A stretch of 64,000 nucleotides of DNA from an uncultured Clostridia bacterium (GCA_934132775.1 CAKPAA010000006.1:38105-102104), one strand, 5' to 3'. Counted from the stretch's first letter, positions 28,707-39,282 are shown. Made by a program: numbers and translations. Notes: generated from the letters alone by a model not told the origin.

Positions 28707-28788
28707 ATATGGACATAATTTTTTTAACAACAAAATAAAGGAAGATGTATTTTATGTCATATTTTGACGTTTACTCATTTTTACGTTA

Positions 28789-29418
28789 CTACGAATTGTA
28801 GTCTTCTATAATACTGTTTAATTCTTGTTTTCCATATACTCTTATTCCTTCTTTTAAATTTTCTTTATCTACTTCACTAAGCAAGTCTGTATTGACACTT
28901 AATACTTCTACCAAGTTCATCTTGTCTTCTGTTAGTTCGCTATAAACTGCTATGCTTCCATCTTTTTCTTTTAATACAAAGTGGTCTTCACAATTTGCCT
29001 CTATTTCTCTTGATAATATTATTTCATCGGCTGAAAATTTTTCAATTTCCCAACCTGTATATTTTTTCATTAACTCGCTTTTTGGCAAGTTTACTAATTC
29101 TTTTGGCACATCAACTATATTAACCGTAGTGTGATTACATTTTGAAAAATGTTTTTTAATCACTAGCTTAGCATATGGAGAAATTTTTTCTTCGCTTTTT
29201 ATTGTTTCCACAACTACATCGTTTTCGCCTGATTCAACATTTTCTTTTTCATTTTGTACCTTTTTTATAACAACATCTTGAATAGGTTGAATTTTCACAT
29301 CACTATTTTTTTGAGATATTTTTAAATTGTTTTCATTTTCATAGCCTAAATATATTCCAACAGAAACTCCCAAAATAAAGGTCACTATTAAAAAGAAATA
29401 ACTTAATCCATTTTTCAA
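28789..29418 (-). CDS. BofC-like sporulation-associated protein
   Basis: A 209-residue protein with an N-terminal membrane anchor (residues 3-24), a low-complexity linker and a C-terminal domain resembling the BofC C-terminal domain (HFSKCNHT, LMKKYTGWEIEKFSADEIILSR, ANCEDHFVLKEKDGSIAVY). In Bacillus BofC acts in the forespore intermembrane space in sigma-K signalling; the role here is inferred from the domain only. I prefer the TTG at 29418, preceded by GGGTGAT; the GTG at 29427 lies inside that site. It sits next to comEC. Confidence 0.7.
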   Translation of the reverse strand: MKNGLSYFFLIVTFILGVSVGIYLGYENENNLKISQKNSDVKIQPIQDVVIKKVQNEKENVESGENDVVVETIKSEEKISPYAKLVIKKHFSKCNHTTVNIVDVPKELVNLPKSELMKKYTGWEIEKFSADEIILSREIEANCEDHFVLKEKDGSIAVYSELTEDKMNLVEVLSVNTDLLSEVDKENLKEGIRVYGKQELNSIIEDYNS

Positions 29419-29461
29419 ACAAATCACCCTCTTTTCATTCTAAAAGTATGATTTGCAATTA

Positions 29462-31766
29462 TTATTTTTTTATACGTTCATCTATGTAAATTTTGGAATT
29501 TTTATAAATTCTAATTCTAATTTCGCCAGAATTTTTTGTCATATAGATATCTGCGTACTTTTTTAGCCTTTCTACAACTTGTAAATTAGGATGACCATAT
29601 GTATTTTTTTCGGCTACGCTTATCACTGCGATTTTAGGTTTTGTTTTCTTCAAAAAGTTTTCTGTGGAAGAAGTTTTTGCACCGTGATGGGCAACTTTTA
29701 GTATATCTACATCTGTTAGTTTTTTTACACTTTCTTCGCCTTTTGCTTCTATGTCTCCTGTAAACAACATACTTTTATTTGCATAGTCCATTTTTAGAAC
29801 AAGTGATAAGTTATTTACATTACTATCTTGATAATTTTTAGTTGGATATAAAACTAAAAATTTTATTTTATCTATTGTTAACATGCTTCCAGCTGAAACA
29901 TAGCTTATAGGAATTTTTCTTTTTTTGCATTCTTTAACTAATTGTCCAAATTTTTCATCTTCATTATTTTGTGGTCCAACAATTACCTTACCCACTTTTA
30001 AATTTTGTATTACCGTCAGTATCCCATCCATATGGTCTGCGTGAGCGTGCGATAAAAATATATAGTCTATTGTAGTGCATCTTCTATAAAGTAAATATGG
30101 TAACAATATATTTTTACCAACATCGTAATTACTAGTTTCACTACCACCACCATCAATTAAAATATTTTTTCCACTAACAGTCTTAATAAAGAAGCTATCT
30201 CCCTGCCCTACGTCTATGCAAGCAATTTCAATAAAGTCTTTTGGGATATATCCAACTAAATCACTTATTATTACAAAAATCATAACTAAAATTATCGCTA
30301 TTCTTTTAGTTTTGCACTTAAAAAAGTATTTTAATGCCAAATTGTTTCCATTATATTCTTTAATGATTAACATACTAGCTATTAAGAAATATCCTATAAT
30401 ATGTGTTAACTTAGGTGTTGGCACTGTAAAATTAAAGAAAGATGCTTTGGCACAATAATTTGCAACAACCATTATGTATTTTATTAAATATGAAATTGGA
30501 ACTGCCACTACTTTTGCAAATGGAAATGAAACAATAGAAATTATGAATACAACCAGCCCTGCTACGGTCATAATGCTTGCTACTGGCAAAACAAGCATAT
30601 TTGTTAAAAGCGATATTACTGATATGTTATTAAAATAATATGCCATAATTGGCAAAAGCATAATTTGTGCCGATAATGTTATGCTCAAATTTTCGAGTAT
30701 TATTTTTGATTTTAAAAATCTTTTTAGGCATTTTTCAATATTTTCAGAGAAAAATAATATGCCAAGTGTTCCTAAAAAAGAAAGTATGAAACCAATGTTT
30801 AGCAATGATATTGGATTTATTAAAAGTATTATTAGTGCAGATAAGAATAAATTATTGATACTATTCGATTTTTTTATTAAAAGATTTGCAACTATTTCTA
30901 GTATAGCCATTATACCAGCTCTCATAACTGATGGAGAGCTTCCAGATAAAAGTATAAATAACACAATAAATATTATTACAAACAAATGATAATGCCTTTT
31001 TCCAAACAGTTTTGCAAACAAGAATTTGCTAATAACAATAATCATTGCAACATTTGAGCCAGAAACAGCAAGCAAATGCGTTATTCCACTATTCTTAAAA
31101 TCTTCCGTCACTTTTAATGAAATGCTGTTTGTTTCACCAATAAGTATCCCATTTAAAATTCCAGCTTCATTCTGTTCAAAAAGTTTTTGTAAATTTTCGT
31201 TTATAATATTTTGAGCTCTGTATATAATATTACTCGTCTTTTTCGAAGTTTTAGTATAGCCTTGTACCTTTATAATCCCGTACACACTATTAGCATTTAA
31301 AGTATATCTATAATTAAATCCACCTTGGTTCCTAGCAACATCGGGCAAAGAAAATTCACCAGTTATATTAACCTCATCTCCAATTTTAAATATATTATCT
31401 ACATTTTTCTTGAAATACCCAATAAACTTATCTCCATTGCTAGACTTTAAATAGTATTTATTATAATAATCACTTTTTATATTAGTGGATACAATTGTTG
31501 CCACTAAATGTATATCACCGCTCAACATACTTATTTTCATACCTTTTTACAGCATATGTTGAATATAATACACCGAGCAGAAAAATTATAAACATCAAAA
31601 TTATGCTAGTAAATTTTCTAGAAATATTGTTAAATTTTGAGTTTACTAAAATAATTAGCATTGCCAGAAATAAAAAAATGAGGACTAATAGTAGCTCGTT
31701 TGCTACATATAGTCCCCATATTATTCCAAGTGCAAATGCCAATGTAACTGATATCACAGTTAACAT
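29462..31766 (-). CDS. comEC: ComEC/Rec2 DNA-uptake membrane protein, +1 frameshift at CGG
   Basis: The channel protein for natural DNA uptake. The restored 767-residue protein has an N-terminal hydrophobic DUF4131 domain, an OB-like segment, the Competence domain with many membrane segments, and a C-terminal metallo-beta-lactamase domain (DVGQGDSFFIK, LSHAHADHMDG, FTGDIEAKGE). Frame 0 of the first 83 codons ends as CGG TGA. A +1 step at that CGG (31518-31520) reads GAG C GGT GAT, joining ENKYVE to GDIHLVATIVST as expected across DUF4131. The ATG at 31766 follows AAGGATGAATGG. The downstream frame has no ribosome site of its own at the junction. Confidence 0.88.
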
Positions 31767-31780
31767 CCATTCATCCTTTC

Positions 31781-32485
31781 TTATTTTATTTTGATATAAT
31801 CTGCTGATGCCCAGCCTGTTACATTATTTACTGTAATTTTACACCAACCATTAGATATTTCTTTAATTGTAACAGTTTCACCTTTTTTTACAGTTGTAAG
31901 AATTGTTGCTGTTGTTGATGGACTTACTCTTACATTTAAGTATGGTTCAGCAGTTATAGTACCAGTTTTATCACCGGTTGTTGTTAAAGAAGCTCCATTT
32001 CCATCAGGATATAAAATATTTTCTGTTTTCATCCAGCCAGAAATTTGATTTCCTGTCGCATCAGCGCCAGTAACTCTAGACCACCCTTTATCAAATTTTT
32101 GTGCTGTAACTTTTGTAAATTTTTCTAGTTTTCCAACTATCTCTGAAGTTCCATTTGCTTCTGAATATATATTAGCCGAAGCAGCTGAAATACTCGCATC
32201 AGGATAAATTTTACTTGTTGGATCACCAATTTTGCTTACAAATGTCTCTCCACCCATCTGTAATATGTCTCCAGACTCATCTACATTTGTCTCACCAGAG
32301 TTTTGTACATCTCCACTATCGTCATAATAAGGATCACTTATATTGGTAATCAAACCTTCACCATTTACATTATTTTTATCATCTTTCTTACTATCATCAC
32401 TCCAAATGCTTTTTAAAACAACAGTACAAATTACTATTGGAACAACGATAACTACTAATATCAAAATTTTTTCTAAATTTTTCAT
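31781..32485 (-). CDS. membrane-anchored protein with two SH3b domains
   Basis: A 234-residue protein with one N-terminal membrane segment (residues 7-25), an acidic D/S/G-rich linker (to about 95), and two bacterial SH3 domains (about 98-155 and 170-234: NVRVSPSTTATILTTVKKGETV, GWCKITVNNVTGWASADYI). It is probably displayed outside the membrane and may bind peptidoglycan. No catalytic domain is attached. It lies between rpoD and comEC in the same direction. Confidence 0.75.
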   Translation of the reverse strand: MKNLEKILILVVIVVPIVICTVVLKSIWSDDSKKDDKNNVNGEGLITNISDPYYDDSGDVQNSGETNVDESGDILQMGGETFVSKIGDPTSKIYPDASISAASANIYSEANGTSEIVGKLEKFTKVTAQKFDKGWSRVTGADATGNQISGWMKTENILYPDGNGASLTTTGDKTGTITAEPYLNVRVSPSTTATILTTVKKGETVTIKEISNGWCKITVNNVTGWASADYIKIK

Positions 32486-32516
32486 TTAAAAGCCTCCTTA
32501 ACTCAAAAATCACATA

Positions 32517-33614
32517 TCACATATAATCTTTTAGTTTTTTACTTCTACTTGGATGTCTCAATTTTCTTAAAGCTTTTGCTTCAATTTGTCTTATTCTTTC
32601 CCTAGTAACTTGAAATTCTTTTCCAACTTCTTCAAGTGTTCTAGCCTTTCCGTCTTCAAGACCAAATCTAAGCTTTAAAACTTTTGCTTCCCTTGGAGTT
32701 AAAGTGTCTATTATATCATCTAATTGTTCTCTTAATAGTGTGTATGCCGCAAGCTCAGAAGGAGATGGTGCATCATCATCTGGTATAAAATCACCCAAGT
32801 GACTATCTTCTTCTTCACCAATAGGAGTTTCAAGTGAAACTGGCTCTTGTGCAACTTTTTTAATTTCTTTTACTCTTTCAACTGGCATCTCCATTTCAGC
32901 TGCAATTTCTTCTATTGTTGGTTCACGTCCTAATTGTTGTAACAAGTGTCTAGATGTTCTTATTAGTTTGTTAATTGTTTCAACCATATGAACAGGTATT
33001 CTAATTGTTCTTGCTTGGTCTGCAATGGCCCTTGTAATAGCTTGTCTAATCCACCAAGTAGCATATGTTGAAAATTTATATCCCTTTCTATAATCGAATT
33101 TTTCAACTGCTTTAATCAAACCTAAGTTTCCCTCTTGAATTAAGTCAAGAAATAACATACCACGACCAACGTATTTCTTAGCAATACTAACAACTAACCT
33201 CAAATTAGCTTCTGCAAGTTTTTTCTTTGCTTCTTCATCACCCTCAATTATTCTTGAAGCATATTCAATTTCTTGCTCTGGCGTAAGCAAAGGAATCTTA
33301 CCAATTTCTTTTAAGTATAGTCTTACAGGGTCATCAACACTTACAGAATCAGGTACATCAATGTTTTCTAAATCTTCAAGCTTGATTTCTTCTTCGATAT
33401 CCTCTAATTCTTCAAATGCTGGTTCATCTGCATCTTCAATAATATCAATGTTGGCACTTTCCAAAGCCTCATAAATTTTTTCAACTTGGTTCGCGTCTAA
33501 TTGATACTTTTCCAAAACATCGATTATCTCTTTATAAGTAAGAGAAGCCTTTTTACCGGCGGCATCAATCAATTGTTTTGCAATTTCTTTTAAATCCTTG
33601 TTTTCTTCACTCAT
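32517..33614 (-). CDS. rpoD: primary sigma factor RpoD (sigma-A)
   Basis: The housekeeping sigma factor that directs RNA polymerase to TTGACA/TATAAT promoters, which match many found here. The 365-residue protein has region 1.1-like helices, region 1.2 (DDPVRLYLKEIG, LTPEQEIEYA), region 2 (FLDLIQEGNLGLIKAVEKFDYRKG, FSTYATWWIRQAI), region 3 and region 4 (VTRERIRQIEAKALRKLRHP). It lies 33 bases downstream of dnaG, the classic dnaG-rpoD order. Confidence 0.97.
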   Translation of the reverse strand: MSEENKDLKEIAKQLIDAAGKKASLTYKEIIDVLEKYQLDANQVEKIYEALESANIDIIEDADEPAFEELEDIEEEIKLEDLENIDVPDSVSVDDPVRLYLKEIGKIPLLTPEQEIEYASRIIEGDEEAKKKLAEANLRLVVSIAKKYVGRGMLFLDLIQEGNLGLIKAVEKFDYRKGYKFSTYATWWIRQAITRAIADQARTIRIPVHMVETINKLIRTSRHLLQQLGREPTIEEIAAEMEMPVERVKEIKKVAQEPVSLETPIGEEEDSHLGDFIPDDDAPSPSELAAYTLLREQLDDIIDTLTPREAKVLKLRFGLEDGKARTLEEVGKEFQVTRERIRQIEAKALRKLRHPSRSKKLKDYM

Positions 33615-33647
33615 TTTTCATACCATTCCTTCCCCTATATCAGCAAA

Positions 33648-35462
33648 TCACTTTTTAGCAATCTTTAAAATAATTTCATTTAACTTTGCTTCTAGCGATT
33701 TTCTTTCTTCTTCTGTAATATCATCCTGAAGCTTTTTTATAACTTCTTTCTTTTCATTTTGTAACTTATCAACTTCAATTTTTCTAATAATATCTAATGC
33801 AAATTTTTCCGCATCATCACGAACATTGCTCTTCATAAGCACTTCCGAAAGCAAATTACTCTCTTCTTCTGTATCACAAAGAGACATCAAATCTTTATTT
33901 ATAATATCTCCTGTTTCATACAAATTATATATTTTTTTGATAAGTTCCCCATTTATTGATTTATCAATGTCTTCTGACGTATATACTTGCTTTAATATAT
34001 TAAATATATCAACATTCTTCAATGTTAGTATATATATTATAGACTTTTCTAAATTTTCTTTATCCTTATCTACTTCTACGTCGCTATTTGAAACAATTGG
34101 CTTTGGTGCTTGCCAATTCTTAACCTTAATAGTATTTCTAATAGTCCTTTTTTCTATCTCTGCAATTATCGCTTCTTTGCCAACATTTAACTCTCTTGAA
34201 AACTTGTCCACATAAACATCTCTCTCAATAATATTATCAACTTTTGAAAGGATTTCAGACATCTTAGTTAAAAATGTAATTTTTTGAGATGTATCTTCAA
34301 GATTATAGTCTTTTTTTAGCATATCAACCTTATATTCAACTGGCGAAATGCTGTTATCAATAAGTCTTTCGAACTTTTCCGGGCCATATTTCAAAACATA
34401 TTCATCTGGATCTTTTGCTCCTTCCATCTTCAAGACTTTAACAGGAACATCAAGTGCTTGCATTATTTCAATGCCCCTAAGCTTAGCTTTTTGACCAGCT
34501 TCATCAGAATCGTAAGATAAAACAACTTCTTCTGCATACCTTCTAAGTAATCTGCCTTGCTGTTCTGTTAAGGCAGTTCCTAACGAAGCAACGACATTAG
34601 TAATTCCAGCCTGATGAGGTGAAATAACATCCATATATCCCTCAACAACTAGTACTCTCTTCATTTTTTGATTAGTGCCCTTTGCAAGATTAAGTCCATA
34701 CAGATGCTTACCCTTTGAATAAACCAAATTTTCAGGAGAATTTATATATTTAGGAATTCCTTTCGCTTTCATAGATTCTTTGCTTTCTAGTGTTCTGCCT
34801 CCAAAAGCAATCAATCTCTTCCTAACATCAAAAATTGGAAACATAAATCTATCTTTAAATTTGTCATATAACTGACCTCTATCAGATTTTCCAATCAGTC
34901 CAGTAGCAATAATAACATTCTCATCAAACCCCTGAGAAATTAAATACCTGCTCAGACTATTATCATTAAGAGCAAAACCAAGACCAAACTTTGCAACAGT
35001 TTTAGGTTCAATTCTTCTTTCTAATATATAGTTTTGAGCCATCCTAGACTTTTCAATGTTCTCATAAAAAAACCTACCTGCCACTTTATTTATTTCATAC
35101 ATTTGATTTCTAATTTCTTCACGTTTTTCAAGCTCTTCACGTGTTATTCCAGGGTCAAAAAATTCTTTACTATGTAACACAATTCCAGCCCTCTCTGCCA
35201 ATAGTTGAACAGCCTCGGAAAAACTAATATTTTCGATTCTTTGTATAAACCTGACAACATTTCCACCAACGCCACAACCAAAGCAATGAAAAATTTGCTT
35301 ATCTACTGAAACAGAAAATGACGGAGTTTTTTCGTGATGAAATGGACATAACCCCTGATAGCTTGAGCCTTTACGTTTTAAATTAACATAGCTACCAATG
35401 ACATCAACAATATCATTAGCGGCTCTTACTTCTTCAATTTCATTTTCAGAATAAAACGCCAT
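33648..35462 (-). CDS. dnaG: DNA primase
   Basis: Makes RNA primers for replication. The 604-residue protein has the N-terminal zinc domain (CPFHHEKTPSF..HCFGCG), the TOPRIM catalytic core (VVEGYMDVI, LSYDSDEAG, KDPDEY) and a C-terminal DnaB-interaction region. I chose the ATG at 35462, after GAAAGGATATAATA; 22 upstream codons of open frame lack conserved sequence. It is upstream of rpoD. Confidence 0.96.
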   Translation of the reverse strand: MAFYSENEIEEVRAANDIVDVIGSYVNLKRKGSSYQGLCPFHHEKTPSFSVSVDKQIFHCFGCGVGGNVVRFIQRIENISFSEAVQLLAERAGIVLHSKEFFDPGITREELEKREEIRNQMYEINKVAGRFFYENIEKSRMAQNYILERRIEPKTVAKFGLGFALNDNSLSRYLISQGFDENVIIATGLIGKSDRGQLYDKFKDRFMFPIFDVRKRLIAFGGRTLESKESMKAKGIPKYINSPENLVYSKGKHLYGLNLAKGTNQKMKRVLVVEGYMDVISPHQAGITNVVASLGTALTEQQGRLLRRYAEEVVLSYDSDEAGQKAKLRGIEIMQALDVPVKVLKMEGAKDPDEYVLKYGPEKFERLIDNSISPVEYKVDMLKKDYNLEDTSQKITFLTKMSEILSKVDNIIERDVYVDKFSRELNVGKEAIIAEIEKRTIRNTIKVKNWQAPKPIVSNSDVEVDKDKENLEKSIIYILTLKNVDIFNILKQVYTSEDIDKSINGELIKKIYNLYETGDIINKDLMSLCDTEEESNLLSEVLMKSNVRDDAEKFALDIIRKIEVDKLQNEKKEVIKKLQDDITEEERKSLEAKLNEIILKIAKK

Positions 35463-35623
35463 TATTATATCCTTTCCATCTATAAAATTTTTGTTCAATA
35501 TTTTAGCAATAATTTCTACATTTATCAACCCATATTTAATAATATTCGACGAATTTTTGTAAAATCCTGCTTAGTTTACCATAAAAGTTTAAGAATTATT
35601 AAAAATTTTAGATTATCACAAAA

Positions 35624-35656
35624 ATAGAGACCTGCATTTGCAAATCTCTATTTTTA
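35624..35656. terminator. hairpin terminator after the 35667 gene
   Basis: Inverted repeat AAAATAGAGA/TCTCTATTTT with A and T runs on both sides, between the small zinc-ribbon gene and dnaG. Confidence 0.8.
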
Positions 35657-35666
35657 ATATCAGCTC

Positions 35667-35861
35667 TTAATAATTTTTGAGCTTAACCTGTGAAATAAAA
35701 GGCGTGGGCAGATTTCCAACTTGTAACGTCTGACCGCAGTTGCAACAAACAGTCTTATACAAGCCAGAAGAATCTTTTGTGACATCCGTTGGCACAACTG
35801 CCAATTTTTTGCCACACTTGTAACAGACAAATACGACCTCCGGTGTTTCAATGACACGCAT
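35667..35861 (-). CDS. small zinc-ribbon protein, GC-richer dialect
   Basis: A 64-residue protein with two CxxC knuckles (CYKC and CCNC, about residues 13-16 and 39-42), a likely single zinc ribbon. No further domain is seen and I do not recognise the family. Codon use is GC-richer than the core genes around it. It lies 15 bases after a second zinc-binding gene at 35877, forming a two-gene unit with its own promoter and terminator. Confidence 0.65.
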   Translation of the reverse strand: MRVIETPEVVFVCYKCGKKLAVVPTDVTKDSSGLYKTVCCNCGQTLQVGNLPTPFISQVKLKNY

Positions 35862-35876
35862 AAGAACTCTCCTCTC

Positions 35877-36110
35877 TCATTTGATGCTTAAAAATTTCTT
35901 ATCTGCATACTTAACGACTTCATATGGCAGATAATTCGCCATTAAAATACAAGTCTCTCCACATTCAGGGCACTCGCAAAATAAGAACTCATCGTGCCAA
36001 GTAGCACAAACCTCATCCTTAGTAATTTCGAATTCATTGCTGCAATACCGACAGACGTGTCTTTGCCGCCAAGTTTCAGCAACATCAATAATGGTTTTGC
36101 TTTCAGTCAT
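35877..36110 (-). CDS. small zinc-binding protein, GC-richer dialect
   Basis: A 77-residue protein with two CxxC knuckles (CRYC, CPEC) and three further cysteines (CATW, FCE, ETC). The function is unknown. Two arginine codons are CGG (36048 and 36066) within an intact frame, which no AT-rich gene in the window shows. The ATG follows AAAGGAGGGCTTGTT. It is the first gene of a two-gene unit with 35667. Confidence 0.65.
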   Translation of the reverse strand: MTESKTIIDVAETWRQRHVCRYCSNEFEITKDEVCATWHDEFLFCECPECGETCILMANYLPYEVVKYADKKFLSIK

Positions 36111-36233
36111 AACAAGCCCTCCTTTGCTAAGTCACAAAATAGTCAAGCAACACCAAGTCTTATGCTTCCACTTCCCACTTATCACCTAAAATCTTAGATA
36201 ATAAACTTTAAAACTTTCTCATAACTGCACACG

Positions 36234-36262
36234 ATTTTATCACACAAATAGTTTTATGTCAA
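36234..36262 (-). promoter_or_regulatory. promoter of the zinc-protein pair
   Basis: TTGACA, 17 bases, TAAAAT on the minus strand, then a leader of about 120 bases. The bases 36263-36383 show nothing else. Confidence 0.75.
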
Positions 36263-36383
36263 TTATTATTTCATCACTAAAATAAGCTCAAAATAAGCAC
36301 TCAATGACACAAATTTAACAATATACTTAATTGCTTATAATCTCTAAACGTAGGCCTAATATACAATTCTACACTATTTTTAT

Positions 36384-38432
36384 TTAAAGTCCTATTCTTT
36401 CTATAAACAACTCATTTATTTTTTTCTTCAATTCTAAATTATCCTCTAAAATCAAATTTGGATCATCTTCCAATATAGTGTTTGCAACGACTTGTGCCTT
36501 TTTTAATATTGGAACATCAACAAATAAGTTTGCTATTTTAAATTCTGGCAATCCGTGCTGCTTAGTTCCAAAAAAGTCTCCTGGCCCTCTTAGTTCTAAG
36601 TCTTTTTCTGATATTACAAATCCATCATTTGTTTTTTGCATTATATCCATTCTCTTTTGCACTATGTCTGATTTACTATCATATTTTAAAATACAATATG
36701 ACTTAAACTTTCCTCTTCCAACTCTACCTCTTAATTGGTGAAGCTGCGCAAGACCAAATCTTTCAGCATTTTCAATCACCATCATTGTAGCATTAGGTAC
36801 ATCAACACCAACTTCTATAACTGTCGTTGAAATAAGTATATCTATCTCGGCATTTTTAAATCTAGTCATTATCTCGTCTTTCTCTTTTGGTCTCATTTTT
36901 CCGTGCAACATTTCCACTCTATACTCATCAAATACCTTTTTATAATACTCTAATTGCTCTGTTACTGACTTAACTCCACTCATTTCCTCTGATTCTTCAA
37001 CAAGGGGACAAACCACATATGCCTGTCTACCAGCAGAAATTTCTTTCTTCACAAAATTATTAATTCTATCTTCAAGATTTCTTCTAACAGCATATGTATC
37101 AATTTTCTGTCTTCCAGGTGGGAGCTCATCTATAATTGATATATCCAAATCTCCATATAATATAATTGCAAGTGTTCTTGGTATTGGTGTTGCAGTCATA
37201 ACAAGTGTATCTGTTTTTTGTCCTTTTGAAGAAAGTATTTTTCTTTGTCTGACTCCAAATCTATGCTGTTCATCTGTTATAACTAGTCCAATATTTTTAA
37301 ACTCTACATTATCTTCGATTAGGGCGTGTGTTCCTATTAAAATATCAATTTCACCACTTTTTAGTCTATCAAGTATAAGTGTCTTATTTTTCTTAGTAAC
37401 ATCACCTGTCAAAAGTTCAACAATAATGCCAAATGGTTTTAACATCTTAGATATTCCTTCGTAGTGCTGCCTAGCAAGTATTGACGTCGGTGCCATCAAA
37501 GCTGCTTGATAGCCATTTCTCACAGCTTTAAACATAGCAAGTGTTGCAACAACAGTTTTTCCTGAGCCAACGTCGCCTTGTACTAATCTATTCATGGACT
37601 TCTCAGACTTCATATCATTGTCGATTTCCCTCCAAACTCGCATTTGTGCATTTGTAAGTTTGTATGGAAGAGTACTAAGCAGTTCGTCCATTTTTTCATC
37701 CTTATTAAAAGATATTCCCTCATAATTCTTTTCACCGGCTATCTTAAATCTTAAAAGACCTAGCTGCATAACTAGAAGTTCCTCAAAAGCCAGTCTATAC
37801 CTAGCTTTTTCAAAATCTTGAAGTGTATCTGGAAAGTGTATATTTTTCATTGCGTAGTTTATATCGACTAAATTATTTTGCACTCTTACCCATTCTGGTA
37901 ACACCTCTAGATATTTATTTTTCATTTCGTTTGTAGCATTTTCAACAATTGTACGAAACACATTTTGAGTTATTCCATTTATCAATGGATAAACAGGAAT
38001 TATTCTTCCAGTATTCTTTTCTTTGCCGATTTCTTCAAAAACAGGAGATTGTATTTCAATTCTCCCTAATGTATTTTTTATTTTTCCGTAAAAAGCATAC
38101 TCGCAATCTGTTTTTAACTGTTTCTTCACATATGGCTGATTAAACCAAGTTAAAATAATGCTTCCAGTATCGTCTTTTGCAATAGCCTTGTATATAGTCA
38201 TATTTTTTCTAATTCTTGTTTCATTAACACTCGAAGCTAGCACCGCTTTAAAAGTTGTAGTCTCTCCATCTACAAGCTCACCTATCTTCTTATACGTTCC
38301 TCTATCTTCATATGTTCTTGGAAAATATTCAACAATATCTCTTACTGTGTATAAATTCAATTTATTTAATACTTCAACTCGTGCAGGTCCAACGCCCTTT
38401 AAGTATTGCAGATTAGTATCAAAGTCAAGCAC
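36384..38432 (-). CDS. recG: ATP-dependent DNA helicase RecG
   Basis: A superfamily 2 helicase that reverses stalled forks and processes branched DNA. The 682-residue protein has an N-terminal wedge/OB domain (LKGVGPARVEVLNKL, DIVEYFPRTYED), Walker A GDVGSGKT, the DEQH box (VITDEQHRFGVRQR), and helicase motifs IV-VI (STTVIEVGVDVPNATMM, LHQLRGRVGR). The start is the second of two GTG codons, at 38432, seven bases after GGAGG. The longer upstream frame is not conserved. Confidence 0.95.
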   Translation of the reverse strand: MLDFDTNLQYLKGVGPARVEVLNKLNLYTVRDIVEYFPRTYEDRGTYKKIGELVDGETTTFKAVLASSVNETRIRKNMTIYKAIAKDDTGSIILTWFNQPYVKKQLKTDCEYAFYGKIKNTLGRIEIQSPVFEEIGKEKNTGRIIPVYPLINGITQNVFRTIVENATNEMKNKYLEVLPEWVRVQNNLVDINYAMKNIHFPDTLQDFEKARYRLAFEELLVMQLGLLRFKIAGEKNYEGISFNKDEKMDELLSTLPYKLTNAQMRVWREIDNDMKSEKSMNRLVQGDVGSGKTVVATLAMFKAVRNGYQAALMAPTSILARQHYEGISKMLKPFGIIVELLTGDVTKKNKTLILDRLKSGEIDILIGTHALIEDNVEFKNIGLVITDEQHRFGVRQRKILSSKGQKTDTLVMTATPIPRTLAIILYGDLDISIIDELPPGRQKIDTYAVRRNLEDRINNFVKKEISAGRQAYVVCPLVEESEEMSGVKSVTEQLEYYKKVFDEYRVEMLHGKMRPKEKDEIMTRFKNAEIDILISTTVIEVGVDVPNATMMVIENAERFGLAQLHQLRGRVGRGKFKSYCILKYDSKSDIVQKRMDIMQKTNDGFVISEKDLELRGPGDFFGTKQHGLPEFKIANLFVDVPILKKAQVVANTILEDDPNLILEDNLELKKKINELFIERIGL

Positions 38433-38511
38433 CACTATACCTCCTAAATTCATCTTAAAATAGGTTATCACAAACCTTAGTTCGTGTCAATTTTATTTTA
38501 AATATAATCAT

Positions 38512-38538
38512 GGCTCACGTTAACTTTTAACGTGAGCC
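38512..38538. terminator. palindromic hairpin after the 38553 gene
   Basis: A perfect 12-base inverted repeat (GGCTCACGTTAA/TTAACGTGAGCC, three-base loop). Its T run is on the plus-strand side, although both neighbouring genes read leftward, so its direction of action is unclear. Confidence 0.55.
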
Positions 38539-38552
38539 TTTTAATAGCACTA

Positions 38553-39020
38553 TCATTTGTACATTTTTTTCATTTTTCTCGCATCATCAAACAAGATGCA
38601 GTTAGATGTGAAAACATGTTGTTCCTCACTAACTGCCTTTGCATCATCACAAAAAGCAACATAAAAAAATGCAAACGCGGCATAAACAAATGTTTCTAGG
38701 ATTGCAAAAGACATAAAAATGTCCAATCCTTTAAACAAAAGGGTCATTACCATAGAAATAAAGATAGGTAAAGCCGTAACGGAAATTATCAAAATCGAAT
38801 ACACAAACTTGGTGAACTTGCTGTCTCTTTCTCCTTCAATTTCAATTCTTTTGTAGTTGACTAGCGGAAAAATACAGAACGTACTGAAAGTTATCACTAA
38901 TACCAGATACGTGAAAAAGAAAATTTTCTTTCCTTCTCCAACACCAGCATACTCCAACATATAAAATGTGGTGTACGCAACCGCATAAATTGAGAGAGTT
39001 TGAATTAACCGTTTCAACAC
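38553..39020 (-). CDS. four-helix membrane protein of unknown function, GC-richer dialect
   Basis: A 155-residue protein with four hydrophobic segments (about 8-25, 35-58, 75-98 and 105-125) and a hydrophilic tail. The family is not recognised. I place the start at a GTG (39020), seven bases after AAAGGAGG; an open frame continues upstream but runs through the promoter. Codon use is GC-richer than recG beside it, and codon 4 is CGG (arginine). The promoter is TTGAAC-N17-TACAAT at 39079-39107. It is monocistronic. Confidence 0.6.
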   Translation of the reverse strand: MLKRLIQTLSIYAVAYTTFYMLEYAGVGEGKKIFFFTYLVLVITFSTFCIFPLVNYKRIEIEGERDSKFTKFVYSILIISVTALPIFISMVMTLLFKGLDIFMSFAILETFVYAAFAFFYVAFCDDAKAVSEEQHVFTSNCILFDDARKMKKMYK

Positions 39021-39146
39021 ATAAACTCCTCCTTTAATAAAATTGGGGATAACTAACGAACATATCAACACTATGGCAATTGTATCATAGTGTTCCAGCA
39101 TGTTCAACCCTTTTTAGAAAGCTTACCATAATTTTTGATAAAATCT

Positions 39147-39175
39147 TTTACATTTACTCCAAAATGTGTTATCAT
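39147..39175 (+). promoter_or_regulatory. promoter of the EVE-McrB gene
   Basis: TTTACA, 17 bases, TATCAT on the plus strand, with a leader of about 100 bases that contains a GTGAA/TTCAC hairpin. Confidence 0.6.
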
Positions 39176-39282
39176 TCTTGAAGTGAATTTGTTTCACGCT
39201 GAATTTGGCTTACTAGGTGCCCAATAACCTAAATATATTTTAAGGAGATTTATACTATTTAAAAATAGAATAGCAAAAAATT

